Shown here: piece after piece, positions 48,545-61,350 of the stretch
Numbering within the stretch: the stretch's first letter is position 1
Layout: each line of letters opens with the position of its first letter
DNA from: Euphorbia lathyris
Lineage: Eukaryota > Streptophyta > Magnoliopsida > Malpighiales > Euphorbiaceae
Reading direction: 5' to 3'
DNA: 64,000 bases
NCBI RefSeq assembly: GCF_963576675.1
Contig: NC_088918.1
Span: 65,931,001-65,995,000 of the forward strand
The notes under the pieces: generated by a model
Told to the model about the DNA's origin: nothing
What the model saw: only the letters and a program-made list of their open reading frames with translations
Database searches by the model: none
Program-made: the position numbers and the translations under genes

Positions 48545-50069
48545 ATCTTAACAAAAAAAAAAACCCCAATTCAGATTCAACAAACAAAGCCTCTGATTTC
48601 AATACCCAATTAAGAAAAACTGTTAAAAATTGAAACTTTAATACCTGGGATGTGAAAAAAGTAGCAAAAAACAGAGAATCTATGTCTGGGTTTGACTGTA
48701 ATTGTTGAATTTGGTGGATTCTTATTATAACTCTTGACCTAAAGTCAAGGGTCTCTCTTTATCTCTGCTGCTTGTTGATGTAACTGAGGATCCAATCCAA
48801 AACCAAGGTAGGTTTGGGTTGGGTATCAAGCCATCCCCTGTTTTTCTTTTCTTTTCTTTTCTTTAAGGAGAATAATACAAGGAAATTATTTGATATTAGT
48901 TGTTTGTTAAGATTTTTTAGATAATCATTAAAGTATTTTGTAGTTATGATATACTGTATTTTATTTAGATATTATTTTTTTCAGAAAGACTAGTATTAAA
49001 GACTTTTTAAATATTTCCAGTAAATGTTTTTTTGAAAAAAAAAATAATGTAGAGCCACAACATCATATTGGACAAAAGAAAGTTTAAATTTATTGGTTGT
49101 AACAAGGTGATAGGTTGGAGCGTTGTTATCCATGGAACACACAAACACCACATCTCTATTTTATTTTTATTTTTTTATTTATCTCAATTAGGATAATAAT
49201 ATTGTACATTCCAATTCTAATGACATTATGCAATTACAAAATCCATTTTCTCCAATTTCTCGCCTTAAAACGCGGTGACAGAGTCAGGATTTTAGATTAA
49301 GAGCGGTAATGGAGTCGGGATTTCAGATTAAGAAGACTAATTTTAGTAACATTATTTAAAAGTTGTACATATCTACCTTCGTGTTATTGTATCATTTGGG
49401 TGCAAGATATCCGGTTGTTCCTCTGATTCAAGCGATGGGGAAATCCGTTTATCAGTCCAAAATAACAGTTTTGAATCCGCACCAATCAACTAGAGTGAAT
49501 TTTCCTGAACAACAACGTAAGTTCTCTTGATGGAGTGCCAAACTGAAGGTGACAGGCTCCAATATTCGTATAATCGGATCATATATACTTTTACCACCTT
49601 TAATTCCAAGTCTATTAGATCCATTTTGTCACATTTTGAACTATTTTTCAAAAGTCAACTATCCTTATATTTTGAAAATGTCTTATTTACCTCCTAAAGT
49701 TAAATTGACCTGTTAAATCTCTCAACTTTTATAAATGACCGTAAACTTGCTTACAATAATCTTCTCTTACTCTAGCACACATAGACTTTAAATGGATCAA
49801 TAAATCACTTACAGCAATTAAGAGAATAAATAATACGTTTTTAAAGTACAATGAGACAATTAATTTTTCTAGCTCAAATACAAGGTAGGTAGAAATGTAG
49901 GCCAAATTAATAATTTTTCTATTTTTCATTGAAATCAAATTAAAAATAAATAAATCTGAATAAAGGACAGAAAATAATTTGATAAGTCTTGATAATATCC
50001 ATGTTACTTGGTCCTCTTTTCCGCAAGTTTCGTTTCTTGTTAGTCTCTAGTGCCAATTTAAGGACAGAA

Positions 50070-50114
<45 letters not shown>

Positions 50115-50471
50115 TTTTGATGTTAAAATGAGGGTTTCAACATTTATTCCTAGAAAACAAAATGTCCATAGTAACATATCTATATAATACATGTTAGCTT
50201 CAGTTAAGAATTCGCTGAAAAAATAATGAAATATAACACAACATAATGTTAACATTACATGATTACAATTTCATTTCCTATTACTTGAAATGTTGTATCG
50301 GGTACTATCGGATCTTCTCACTCCAAAATCTAATGCAAAAAGATGAGCCGGGGACATTGTAACCATAAGCTCTGATACTAGTATCAAATGCTATTGGGCC
50401 TCTTCACCGCAAAAGCTACCTCAAAGAATGGAAGTGTTGAAAAGAATCAAAAAAAATTTCAATCCCGAAGT
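48545..50471. other. Spacer between the Mpo1-like gene and the PHT4 gene
   Basis: Includes the probable 5' region of the Mpo1-like gene, a (CTTTT)n run near 48845-48864, a short repeated phrase (gtcaggattttagattaagag and gtcgggatttcagattaagaa at 49284 and 49315) and an (AT)n tract at 50073-50112. No gene is visible. Confidence 0.5.
50073..50112. repeat. (AT)n microsatellite
   Basis: About 20 AT dinucleotides without interruption. Confidence 0.95.
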
Positions 50472-53400
50472 TTAGAAAACTCGTTCTCCTGTTGCAAACA
50501 GATTCCAAAAAATGGCTGAAAGGAAGTATAGGCCTGCTGTCAGTGTAAGGAATGCCTGAAAAGAACCCAGACGTTCAACGAAATAACCCGTTCCAATTGT
50601 ACTTATTATTGCTGCTAATGTCCCTGCTGAATTTGCAATTCCTGTTTCATACATTTTCAGCAATTTATCAACTGTGACAAAATGAGTTATAAATTGTGAA
50701 AAATCAACAACTTACCATGAAGTAATCCAGCATATTGAGGTGCTATATCCTGATAAAATCCATGAAGAGATCAATCAATTCAGCTAAATAATAGATGCAG
50801 TTACTTGTATATTTTGTACTCAACGTTTCGAACCAAGAGCAGAGCAGCATGGATAACAAAACCCATAAAAGGGACCATTAACCATGTTCAAAGTTGCTTC
50901 AAGCCTGGAAACGTCAAGTACAAAATTTTAGGCTTAAACTATTATTTGGCCCTAGATTCATAAAAAAAAAATTGTGTTTGTCCTCTGGTGTATTATTTTG
51001 TGATATTGACTCCTAACGTATAAGAATTGATCATATTTTATCACTGAGCTGTAGCAATTAATTACATTTAGTCCAATTTAGATGGAAATTAGGGCGTATG
51101 TAAGGAGAACTGTTGCACTTGAGATGATTGCTAAACAGGGGGAAAAGGACTGATGTTCTCTAAGGTTGTAGAAGCCGAGAAACAAGTGTTTTTCAGGTGT
51201 TAAATATAATATGAAAAATTAGACAACTAAGCATGTTGGCTAAATATTACAACAGATGTGTTACGATTAGCAATCATCAAAGCAAAACATTTAACAGGTC
51301 TTTTTGTATACGCGTTAATTTTCGTCTACATTTGACCAGATATGATTGGCTGCTATAAGTTAGGGGGGAATGTCATAAAAAAAAGGGTTCCGATATTTAC
51401 AGCCCTTAGGGCTGTAAATAAAATCGAAAAATTCCTATTATTAGTGTTCATTTAGTTTTTCAATACATAAAATTTATTGATACTTAAATGCTTAAATATT
51501 TAAATGCATATATTCATAATAGATTGTTATATTTTCAATACAAATAAATACTTGTTTTAGAATTAAAATTCTCTTTTTTATTGTTATACGTGAATAATTA
51601 ATGCTTATATACAACCCTAAGGGTTGTATATATCATTTGCCTAAAAAAAAATAGGTTACGGGCAAACACAAACACTTTTGATAGGTAAGAGAGTCAACAT
51701 TACAAAATAATAGGCCAGGGAGCAAACACAAACATTTTTTATAGGTTGGGGGTTAAACAGTTGCTTTAAGCCTTGTATATTTTGGACTTAACGTTTTCGA
51801 ACCAGGAACAATGTTAGGCTCAGGTAATGGAACCCATAAACATTTATTACTTGGACTCGAAATTGCTCCGAGTTGGAAATGTTAAGAGCAAAATTTTACC
51901 ATTTTTTACATTAGCGGTATATATGCATTTCTAAAAAAAGTTGGATGCAAATTTGGAACTTACTTGCATATTAAGAAGAAAGCCTGCTTGGCTGAAAGAA
52001 CTCGTACTCAGGGCTGCTGTGATGACTATAGCTGCAACTACAGGCGTCTGTGCGTAATTTAAACATAGCAATGACACCCCTGGTCCTATGAAACCAATAG
52101 ACTGCAATTTTCATAGTTACAGGTTAAGTTAGGTAATGATAATATGACAAATTATGCAATCTAAATCTAATATGCACGAAAACTTTAATTTTAAAGCGTT
52201 TCATGTTTCTAAGATAGAAACTCTCAGTAAATTGAGGAATTACCTGCATGATTTTTCGGACTAATGTAATAGAGTAGCCTGCTTTAATTAGGGAATCCGA
52301 AGCAGCTCCTGCAACATAACCTGATGCTGCCATTGTTCCCCATGGAACTGCGCAAAACCAAGCTGCTTGCTTCAAGTTCACATTAAATACCTGTATGTAT
52401 CCACCAAAACTTATATTCTTCACTAATTATTAACCAAACTGGAGTAGAAACGTGTCATTTAACTCAAAAATTTAAGTTTAACGCTCAAAAATAGCTTTTC
52501 ACATTATCTCCAACACGCAAATGCCATTTGGACCTGTTCGACTTCTTTTGATCCGACCTTTTATCATTAAAATATATTCCAACTCCTTTTCAGCTCGAAC
52601 CTTGTTTGCTTTTACGGATCAATTGTTACTTTTTCTTGTTAATTCTTTGATGCTAATTACTCGCTGCACGAGAGACACCTTTAAGGTGCATGATCAACCT
52701 AAAACTGATTAATCGGATTAAATTACAAGAGAAACTAATCCTATAGTGATTTAGGAGTCACTAGACTGGTTTGAACAAATACTTAGTGACATGAGAAAAA
52801 TACATGTTGAGGAAATATGGACTTACAGTCTTGAAATAGACAGGCATCCATGAGAGAAGAACAAAGTAACCCTGCAATTTAGAACAAGTTTATCATCAGA
52901 AATAGATGCATCAAAGCAAAGAAATGACTTAGCATAAGCCGGTAAAATGTATCGATATTCATTGAAGTTTGAAGTTTGTTTCACAAAAGTCATGGATCTT
53001 TATTTTCATTCAATAAAATCAATGAATTTCACCTTTGATTTCAATAAAGTCATTCCAACTAATTTGGATACAAAAACTCCCTCGAATATTTGCGTGCCAC
53101 ACTAAGAAAGTTGACTATATGTCAACTAAGTGCTATGTCAGACATGTCTAACATTTACTGTTGATGTGACACATCCTAAAACACAAAAACAATGTTTTAA
53201 AAATTACACCACTGTCCGACATATGGCATGTAGTCAGCTGATTTTGAAATCAAATGCGAATTTCAGTGATTTTATTGGAAGAAAATGAAGTTGAGTAACT
53301 TTTTTGTGAAACAGATTCTAAACTCGAGCATAACTCACCCAATTGTTAGTTATATTAGCGACAATAATTGCCCAAGTCGGTAGTTTAGAGAAGAGAAGGC

Positions 53401-56400
53401 GTAGAGGCGGAAGGTCGCCTTTGTTTGCAGGAGAATCAGTTTTACCGGCTTGAATAAGTCGTAGCTCTGATTTGGTGATAAAAGAGCTGTCTCGTGGATC
53501 ATTAGTGACACCATTTGCCCATGTTGATAGCCATAACATTCCAAGGGCTGAGAACAGAATAAAGGGACCTGAAATTCCAACCGTTGATAGCATCATTGGA
53601 GTTAACAGCAAACCTGCTACGTTTCCGAGATGAAATCCTGCCATGGATACCCCAACTGCACTTGCTCTTTCTTGGGTTGGAAACCACCTAAACAAGCATT
53701 CATATAAGCAAAACAAATCTTCAGCTAAAGTTGACTTAGATGAGATGTTTAAAAGTAGCTAATTTCAAATCAATAGAGGAAAAAACAAAATCATTCTTGG
53801 ATTAGCCAGCTATCAACTTTCTTCTAACCTTAACATTTCCGTGTGTTTTATACGCAATGTAGCAGAAATAATTTTATTGATATTAAATATGAAGTTCATT
53901 GATTTTGTTGAAAGAAAATGAAATTCAATGACTTTGAAATAGACCTTAACCTTCAGGTGACAATCTGTGCAATTTACTCGGAAAAAATCCCAAACTTAAT
54001 ACAAGATTTGGCCACTGCAGTTGACATAATTTTTCTTACTTTCAGTTATTGTAGTTTTGGCTCTGCCTAAGGGCTAAAGATATTGTTTTAGAGAGCAACC
54101 ACCTTCATCGTTTGCTCTTACTCATTATTGTCAATTTTCAAGAAATTTCGTCAGTAAATTCATCGGAAATTACTGGTTGAATTGAAATTTGTTTGTAAAT
54201 TTCGTCAGTATTCACTTGAAAAATGAAAAACCTGAGCTAAGTCAAAACAATAAGGGTGAAATTGCACTGTAGAAAATGTTTAAGGTATAATTGAGTCCGT
54301 AAATACGTTAAGAGTACTTTTGACCCTTAATCATTTCCACTCTTTTACTTCACTTTTATATAATTCACCCTTATACTTTTTGTAACAGACCATGTAATAC
54401 ACTAGAATACATGGGATACCATGTAGATTAAGAGCCTACATAAATATATTTTACTTAAGAACAATACACATATATATACAAGGTTCTCCTTCAATCAAGG
54501 TGACATAGTAAGCCCACAGCAGCCTCTAACAATGCTTTAGTTGACTTAGGCATGCTTTGGTTGACTTAGCCATGCTTACATTTATTACATTGACTTATGC
54601 TCTAACACTCCCCCTCAAGCTGAAGCATGGATTTTAATCATGCTCAGCTTGCTAGAGATACTTATAATATAGTCTTAAAAGACAAAACAATACAACTCAA
54701 AACAATGCAACTCAAAACAAGAAACTCAAGATACTTTGGAATATAAAATCTAATCCCGAGATGCAACTAGAAGAACAAATCGGACAGGAGAGACAACCAA
54801 GGAACATCAAGCTTCATCAGAAACGGACAAGAAAAACTCAGTCGAAGCAACACGCAAGAGGCTGCCAGCAACGTAATTGCACAAAAGGAGATTCACTGGC
54901 AAACTAACCGGACAGACAGAGGCGATGTCGGCGGAAGGGGAACAGCGACAATCCGTTGAGGTGAAATCAGACTCTGCTCACAAGACAGACAGAATGCTGA
55001 AAGAAACAGCCCAAAAATACAAACCTAGAAATTCTGCTCACAAGGCAGAAAACAAATTCTGGAATCTCAGTCCAGAAACCCAAGACAGAAGCCAAAACAA
55101 GGTTCTGATCCCATGTAAGGAGGAATTTTCTTACAGCGACGACGACACAGGGTGGCTGGAATGAGAGGAAACGCCGATCGGAGGCGGAGAGGATGAACCA
55201 AAAGGGTGGTGAGATAAAATGACGTCCCAAGAGTGAGTATTCAAGAGACCCAAGCTCTTGACAGAAATAGAACCCTGGGAAATACTACCCAGAAAATATT
55301 GAACCCTCGCAGAAACACAACTCTGGAAATACTTCACAACTCTGGAAATACTATCCAGAAAAAAGAATTCAGAAACCTTAGACCTTAGGCTTTGATACCA
55401 TGTAACAGACCATGTAATACACTAGAATACATGTGATACCATGTAGATTAAGAGCCTACATGAATATATTTTACTTAAGAACAATACACATATATATACA
55501 AGGTTCTCCTTCAATCAAGGTGACATAGTAAGCCCACAGCAGCCTCTAACAATGCTTTAGTTGACTTAGGCATGCTTTGGTTGACTTAGCCATGCTTACA
55601 TTTATTACATTGACTTATGCTCTAACACTTTTAACTTTTCATCGTTACAAAACATAATATCAGTTTGGTTCTCCTTTTTTTATAGTTCATTCTTGTTGTT
55701 TTACTCCAAACACTATATATACTAAAGTGTTTAGTTATAATTGAAAAAGAGATAGCTATTTTGGAAAGAAAACCAGCTAATATCCATCAGTTACCGCCAG
55801 CAACGGTAAACAATAACAACTAAATCAAACATGTACTTTCTTTAATTCACCTATAGTTTGGTGTAGGGGATATAAATACCGGGATAAGAGAGTGGTCATA
55901 GCAGGTAAAGCAACGCCTTCAGCAAGACCAAAGAAGGCTCGAACGGCCAATAAGCAGGCTGTGGAGTGGTTAGCAGCCCATGGAGTGAGAAGAGTAGCAA
56001 ATGACCATAGCCCCACTCCCCATGCCATCACTCTTTTTCCTCCATATTTATCTACCAATGCTCCTCCGATTACCGACGAAAATATGTATCCCCATAGAAA
56101 CGATGACTGCATATACATCAATTATAACCAAACATTAATTACTCTTCTAATTTATAATTTAATTTAAAGTTATCTCCGAACTTCTTAAATTTATTTAAAG
56201 TGAGCTTATTATTCTCCTAAATTTGTTTAAACTAACTTATTGAATTTGTTTAAAATTATCTATTAATTTTTTAGAATTGGTTAGAGTGATACACGCATTT
56301 ATATTTTCGGACCACTATTTTACCAGTAGGACTTACAAAATTAATTATGTAATTTCAAACAAGTTCAAAAACTAGTGACGTCTAAAATTGAATTATTTGA

Positions 56401-59400
56401 CAAAAAAATAGGTCACAAAATTCAAATTGTAACTCCCAGACAGCTGCCCAACCACAATTAAAAAACAAAGGAAAAATTCATTACTTAACAAACACTTGAA
56501 TTCTTTTCAAAAAGAAAATGGCTTAAAGCATTTTTGGCCCCTGACCTATCTAAAATTTGTACATTTGGCCCCTGACCTATTATTTAGTCATATTTGGCCC
56601 ATGACCTATCAAATTAGATAAAATTCAACCCATATTGAATGGAAAATTAACTTTGTTGGAAAATTAACAGCAGTCACCAATACAAAAACGACACATGACA
56701 CATAAATAAAATTAATTTTCAACTGGAGATGGCAACAGTAACTATTTTACATAGTAAAAAAATCCTAAAAACTTTTTCTAGTGTTCCGATAGAGTGAAAT
56801 TAATTTTATTTATGTGTCATGTGTCATTTTTGTATTGGTTACTGCCGTTAATTTTTCAACAGAGTTAATTTTTCATTCAATATGGGTTGGATTTTATCTA
56901 ATTCGATAGGTTAGGGGCCAAATATAACCAAATAATAGGTCAGGGATCAAATGCATAAATTTTGGATAGATCAGGGGCCAAAATGTGCTTTAACAAACAC
57001 TTGAATAGAGACTTATCAAGTCAAAATTAACAATTAACGATGGATATAGGTTTTCATAAAAGTAAAAGACGTCGCTTTTCCCTTCCCAATTAAGGGTGGG
57101 CCTAATCCAGGAATTTGATATAAATTGAGGTCTATATTTGTTATCTCTGACCTAAAACTTTAAATGGTCCTAATGGAAGTGCTCTGATGATGAATGTGTG
57201 AGATGGATGAATGTTTGGAATAGTGTTATAAGGGATGCTTTTGCCACCTTTGACATCTTTATTTTGTCAATAAAAAAAATATAATTTTAAACAACAAAAT
57301 AATGATTTATAAAATTATAATGACTTCATTTAGAGTTGCATTTTTTCTAATAAACATCGCTAAAATTAATATGAAACAAGAGAGAAAATAAAATTTTAAA
57401 TTGTAGGATGATATTAACTGCAGTTTTTTTTCTGAAAAATCCATTTATTAACTCTCGTTATTTCTCTTTCTTTTATGCTCATGTTAAATTTTATTCAAAA
57501 TAATATTATAATGAAATTGTCATTCAACAGAACCCAAAACTATTTGGCAGACTCTTACACAAGATCTGGAACAAAAGAAATTCAAATTCGCCCCTAATCT
57601 ATAGTACCATAAAAGTAAATTACCTTCCCAAAGTATCATATTGAAACTATCAATTAAATGTTCATCAAAAAAAAAAAAAAAAAAAAACTATCAATTAAAT
57701 ACCTCCCTTAACTAAAATTTTATTTTAATTTGATTATTCTATAATTTCTATTTGGGTCAATTTTAATATAAAAAATCGATTAAACTACATCAAAATTAAT
57801 ATAAATTATATCATTTTCTTTTCTGCTTTTCGGAACAACATTTAACGCAATAAACACATTTAGCGCTTTATTGCGGTTAAATTTAGAAAACAACAGCTTT
57901 CAGACAGAGTTTCGAAGCTTTGAAACTTTTCATATTATCTTTCTTATTTGGCTTAAAACACTGTTTGGCCTCTGACTTATCCAAAATTTTGTTATTTGGC
58001 TCCTAACCTGTTATTTGGCTCCTAACCTATTATTTGGTTACATTTGGCCTCTAATCTATCCCAATTGGTGAAATTTCACTCAATTTATATTAAAACTTAA
58101 CCGAATTGTTATCTCATTGATAAGTAATAACATTTTGACACTTGAACTTAATAGATTTTAGTTTAAAAATTGTTTTTATTTTTATTTTTTAATCTAATTA
58201 ATTATTTCTGTATAATGTGGCAAAAAAAACTTTAAGAAATATCACGTGTCAAGTTCAAGTATCAAAATATCGTTATTTGTCAATGAGATAACAATTCCGT
58301 TAAATATTCATATAAATTGGATCAAATTTCACCAATTGGGATAGGTTATGGGCCAAATATGACCAACTAATAGGTCAGAAGCTAAATAATAAAATTTTGG
58401 ATAAATCAATGGTCAAATAATTCTTTAAGCCTTCTTATTTCTATAAATATATATTTTTTTTGTTTAAAAAAATATATTTCTTTTTTAACATTATTTCTAT
58501 AACATCATTGGATAAAAGAATGAACCCGAGTATAAATAATGAAATTAAAAGTTATTTTAATAAAAGAATGGATCTAATTGGTAGTTTTAGCAGGATCTAT
58601 TGATGATTTTAAAACATTAACTTTAATTGACTTCGAAAGTATATGATAATGTAACAGAATATTCTCAAGTTTATCGGGATAGCTAATTTAATTACAATTT
58701 CATTTTTTTTTTGAAAGAATTTTAATATTAATTTTTATTTTCAACATTTGTCAAATGATATAATTAAAGGTTTTGTTAGTTAAAATTTTAGTTGTACAAT
58801 TTGACAAATGTGAAATTTTTCTATTTTATATATGAAAAAAAAGAAAAAAAAAATAGTTTGCAGAAAATATTGAATAAAAAGAGTTTGTTGGAAAATAAAA
58901 TATTGTCTGCTATGTCAATACAAAGAAATTATGTTGTTGTCATTAAGAGCAATAAAAAATAAAGTAAGCTTTTTTAAAATGGTTAGAAAAATATTTACCT
59001 TTTGTTATTAACCTAAAAGATTATACATTGACTTATTTATAAAAAATTAGAAAACTATTTTACTACGGAATATTTTCCCATAAAACAAACTAGGCCTGCT
59101 TTTCCTAATAAACCTTAAGAATGTATCACTAAAAAATTGATTTAGGGACAATTTGAGTTTTCGCTTTAAAATTAAAAAAAAAGAAGCAAGAAATTAGTTG
59201 AATAAAATAAGAGGAAATTGGCTCAAGGACTGGACTTTAGCGGTGGACATGAAAAGATACAATTTGCAATTTTAGAAAGAAATTGATTGCCGCTTACCAC
59301 TCTAAGCGGAAGAGGCGGCGAACCGTTTCAATTGTCTCACATGTAAATCGAACCTCTATCCATTTAGAATTAATTTATCAAATTTTGTTTTTAGAACTAA

Positions 59401-60003
59401 ATTAATCTCTAAAATTCAAATTCACTTTACCCCTCCCTCCCTGTTTTAGGTTCATTAATGACAAATGACAAAACAGCCCCCAAGCAAACAAAACCGATTC
59501 AAGGGTGCACGACAAAAACATACTAACAAATAAAATAAATAAATAATAAAATAATAAAATACTCCATTAATTCAAAACCTGCAAAAGCATATTACCTGAA
59601 CGATACCGAGAAAAGAGCTGGACCATCCATATTTAGCAGCAAGCGGAACAACAGCCACAGACATAACAACTCGATCAGCATTACAGAGACACATCACGCA
59701 AGCCGTCAACGCCACCACTTTATATCTCTCCGGTATACTCACCGCCGTTTCACCGGCCGATCCTTTTCCACCCATAAACATTCCTCTTCCTATCCCTTCC
59801 GCGCTACACCTAATTACACATTTACTCCGCTTTTCCAATCCATTTCCCCTAATTTTGATTACGCCTTCTAATTTCGAGATTCCTGGCGGTTCTATTCTAA
59901 ATCGGGCATTTCTATGAGTGATTGAATTTGATTGGCGGTGGTTGAAGAATCGAGTGGAATTAGGCGAGTATGGATTGTTATTCAGCAGAGATTTAGCCGC
60001 CAT
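50472..60003 (-). CDS. Plastid PHT4-family (ANTR) phosphate/anion transporter
   Basis: Major-facilitator protein of the SLC17-like PHT4 family, expected in the plastid envelope or thylakoid and moving phosphate or another anion. Eight exons on the minus strand: 60003-59596, 56106-55880, 53687-53339, 52871-52827, 52390-52244, 52101-51964, 50749-50716 and 50641-50472. All are GT-AG and in phase, giving 505 codons. Residues 1-65 are rich in Ser, Asn and Arg, ending CVIRCSAE, like a transit peptide. Membrane-domain signatures are CLCNADRVVMSVAVVPLA, FLWGYIFSSVIGGALVDKYG, RAFFGLAEGVALPAMTTLL and ERASAVGVSMAGFHLGN. Among PHT4 members it looks closest to the PHT4;2/PHT4;3 side, but I cannot decide which. 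Introns of 3.5 and 2.2 kb carry transposons. Confidence 0.93.
50931..51772. mobile_element. GGCTTAAA-ended MITE in PHT4 intron 6
   Basis: It starts GGCTTAAACTATTATTTGGC and ends TTGCTTTAAGCC, the same ends as the Mutator-like element at 57950. Long imperfect inverted arms carry words such as gtgtttgtcctctgg on one side and ataggccagggagcaaacac on the other. A smaller palindrome-ended element is nested in it. No coding capacity. Confidence 0.6.
51394..51631. mobile_element. Small element with palindromic ends, nested
   Basis: The left end is a 27-base palindrome (51394-51420; core CAGCCCTTAGGGCTG) and the right end a 25-base palindrome (51607-51631; core CAACCCTAAGGGTTG). The two cores are related to each other as inverted copies. 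About 185 AT-rich bases lie between. I do not recognise the family. Confidence 0.5.
54381..54607 (-). repeat. 3' LTR of the short LTR element
   Basis: 227 bp; plus-strand ends are TGTAACAGACC and GCTCTAACA. Confidence 0.93.
55401..55627 (-). repeat. 5' LTR of the short LTR element
   Basis: 227 bp, identical to the other copy except for a G/T near 54411/55431 and an A/G near 54438/55458. Confidence 0.93.
56520..56997. mobile_element. GGCTTAAA-ended MITE (Mutator-like) in PHT4 intron 1
   Basis: Inverted arms of about 190 bases: GGCTTAAAGC...ggcccctgacctatc on the left and gataggttaggggcc...gtgcttta on the right. It can fold into one long hairpin. The right end lacks the last bases of the family end. 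A 17-base direct repeat ttaacaaacacttgaat lies at 56485-56501 and 56990-57006. Confidence 0.75.
57669..57685. repeat. Poly(A) run
   Basis: About 18 consecutive A bases, followed by a partial repeat of the preceding words (ctatcaattaaat on both sides). Confidence 0.7.
57950..58431. mobile_element. Mutator-like MITE in PHT4 intron 1
   Basis: 482 bp beginning GGCTTAAAACAC and ending TTCTTTAAGCC, with an exact 9-base duplication ttcttattt (57941-57949 and 58432-58440). Nine bases is the mark of Mutator-like elements. The arms repeat tttggctcctaacctattatttgg-like words in inverted order. No coding capacity. Confidence 0.88.
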
Positions 60004-60300
60004 GGGAGAAATTTCAGAGAGAAATTTATTTGATTATGGAGTAAATGTATGTATGTGTTTGAAGGGGAGATTAATAAATGTGTGTGTATATATATAGAAG
60101 ATTTTGAAAGTGTTGATGGGGATAGCTGTAGGGTTTTGGATGATACTTGGAGGGAGGGTGAATCTAGGAGAAGAGGGTTGGGTTTGTTGTTAAAGAGAGA
60201 AAACAGAGAGTTGTTGTTGATTTTGCGAGGTTGGTGAGAATAGTATGCACTAAACATTTGGTTTACTTTTATTTTTATATATGAACTAGTAAACAACCCT
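60004..60300 (-). promoter_or_regulatory. PHT4 gene promoter and 5' leader
   Basis: On the minus strand a CTATATATATA stretch (about 60097-60087) lies about 85-95 bases before the ATG, followed by a leader with TCTCTCTG close to the start codon. TATA position is plausible but the true start is not known. Confidence 0.45.
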
Positions 60301-60418
60301 TGCTTCGCTGGTGGAGAAATTAATTTAAATGGTATCAGATTAAAAATAGAAATTTAATTTGGATTATTTAAGTTATTTAGTAAGGTAAAGAATAAATTAA
60401 GAGGTGTTGTGAAACTAA

Positions 60419-61350
60419 GGCTCTGTTCTTTATCGTTGAAAAAAACTGAATTGAATTGAACTGAACTGAATACTGCTGAATACTGAACTGAATTTAACTG
60501 AATACTACTGAATACTGAACTTAACTGAATGCTACTGAATTTAACTGAATGCTACCGAATTTAACCGAACTTAACAATAATGATGATATTAGACTTTAAA
60601 ATAATTTTCATGATAATATTGGACATTAATGAACTTATGATAATAATAATGGTTCTAATAAATTTAATAATATCAATAATAAATAAATATATTATTAAAG
60701 ATAAAACTAAATTGAATATCAAATAAAAGCCCGGGATGATAAAATCTTGACTCGATAAAAGCCTATGAAATTAAATAAAAATAAGTCTAATTTAAATTAA
60801 AAATATAAATTACATACAAACACAAATTTATATATAATTTAAAGCCTATGAAATTAAATACAAATCTTCATATGAATACAAACTCTTAACTTTTTATTTT
60901 AATTAAGGGTTAAAGTGCAAAAATAACGTTTTGGGTCAGAAGTAATTTTACCTCTAACGTCTAAAATGGTGGAATTTTATCCCTAACATTGATAAATTGG
61001 ATAAATTTGAGAAATAATTCATAATATGGATGCAATTCCTAATTTTTAAATATGGATGCATACTTTAGTTTTATTTTTTTTATTAAACCATATATACTTT
61101 AATAAACTATCATTTCTTGACTTTTATCTAATTTATAGATAATGATAAACTATAAATAATAATAATAATAAATAATGATAAATAATAATAATTATTATAA
61201 TAAATTATATATAAATAATGATAATATAATAAATAATGATAAATTACTGAATACTGAAACTGAATGCTGAAACTGGATGCTGAAACTGACTGCTGAACTG
61301 AACTGAACTGAACTGATTGTTACTGAAATTAAGTGATAAAGAACAGGGCC
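60419..61350. mobile_element. PIF/Harbinger (Tourist-like) non-autonomous element
   Basis: Terminal repeats GGCTCTGTTCTTTATC and GATAAAGAACAGGGCC, flanked by TAA (60416-60418 and 61351-61353), the usual Harbinger duplication. Subterminal regions are made of ACTGAATACTGAA-like words on the left and the related GAATGCTGAAACT words on the right. The middle is AT-rich. No transposase frame. Confidence 0.88.

Larger units (their letters stand above)
50808..51900. repeat. Diverged direct duplication around a MITE, PHT4 intron 6
   Basis: About 120 bases at 50808-50930 (tgtatattttgtactcaacg ... acaaaatttta) recur in diverged form at 51773-51900 (tgtatattttggacttaacg ... gcaaaatttta). The two copies sit on both sides of the element at 50931-51772. 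Too long for a target duplication, so a segmental duplication is more likely. Confidence 0.65.
54376..55632 (-). mobile_element. Short non-autonomous LTR retrotransposon in PHT4 intron 2
   Basis: Element 54381-55627 with two 227-bp LTRs and target duplication ctttt (54376-54380, 55628-55632). On the minus strand the right-hand LTR is the 5' one. The primer site TGGTATCAAAGCC (55400-55388) abuts it, complementary to tRNA-Met. The purine tract TTGAGGGGGAG lies at 54618-54608. The 793-bp inside has no gag or pol, so it depends on another element. LTRs differ at two positions only, so it is very young. It is in the same orientation as the host gene. Confidence 0.93.

Noticed and set aside
54877..55164. 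95-codon frame inside the short LTR element as a gene
   Set aside because: It runs opposite to the element, is of biased composition and resembles no gag or pol.
50472..60003. PHT4 gene as a pseudogene because of many short frames
   Set aside because: Eight exons with proper GT-AG borders and matching phases give an uninterrupted 505-codon product.
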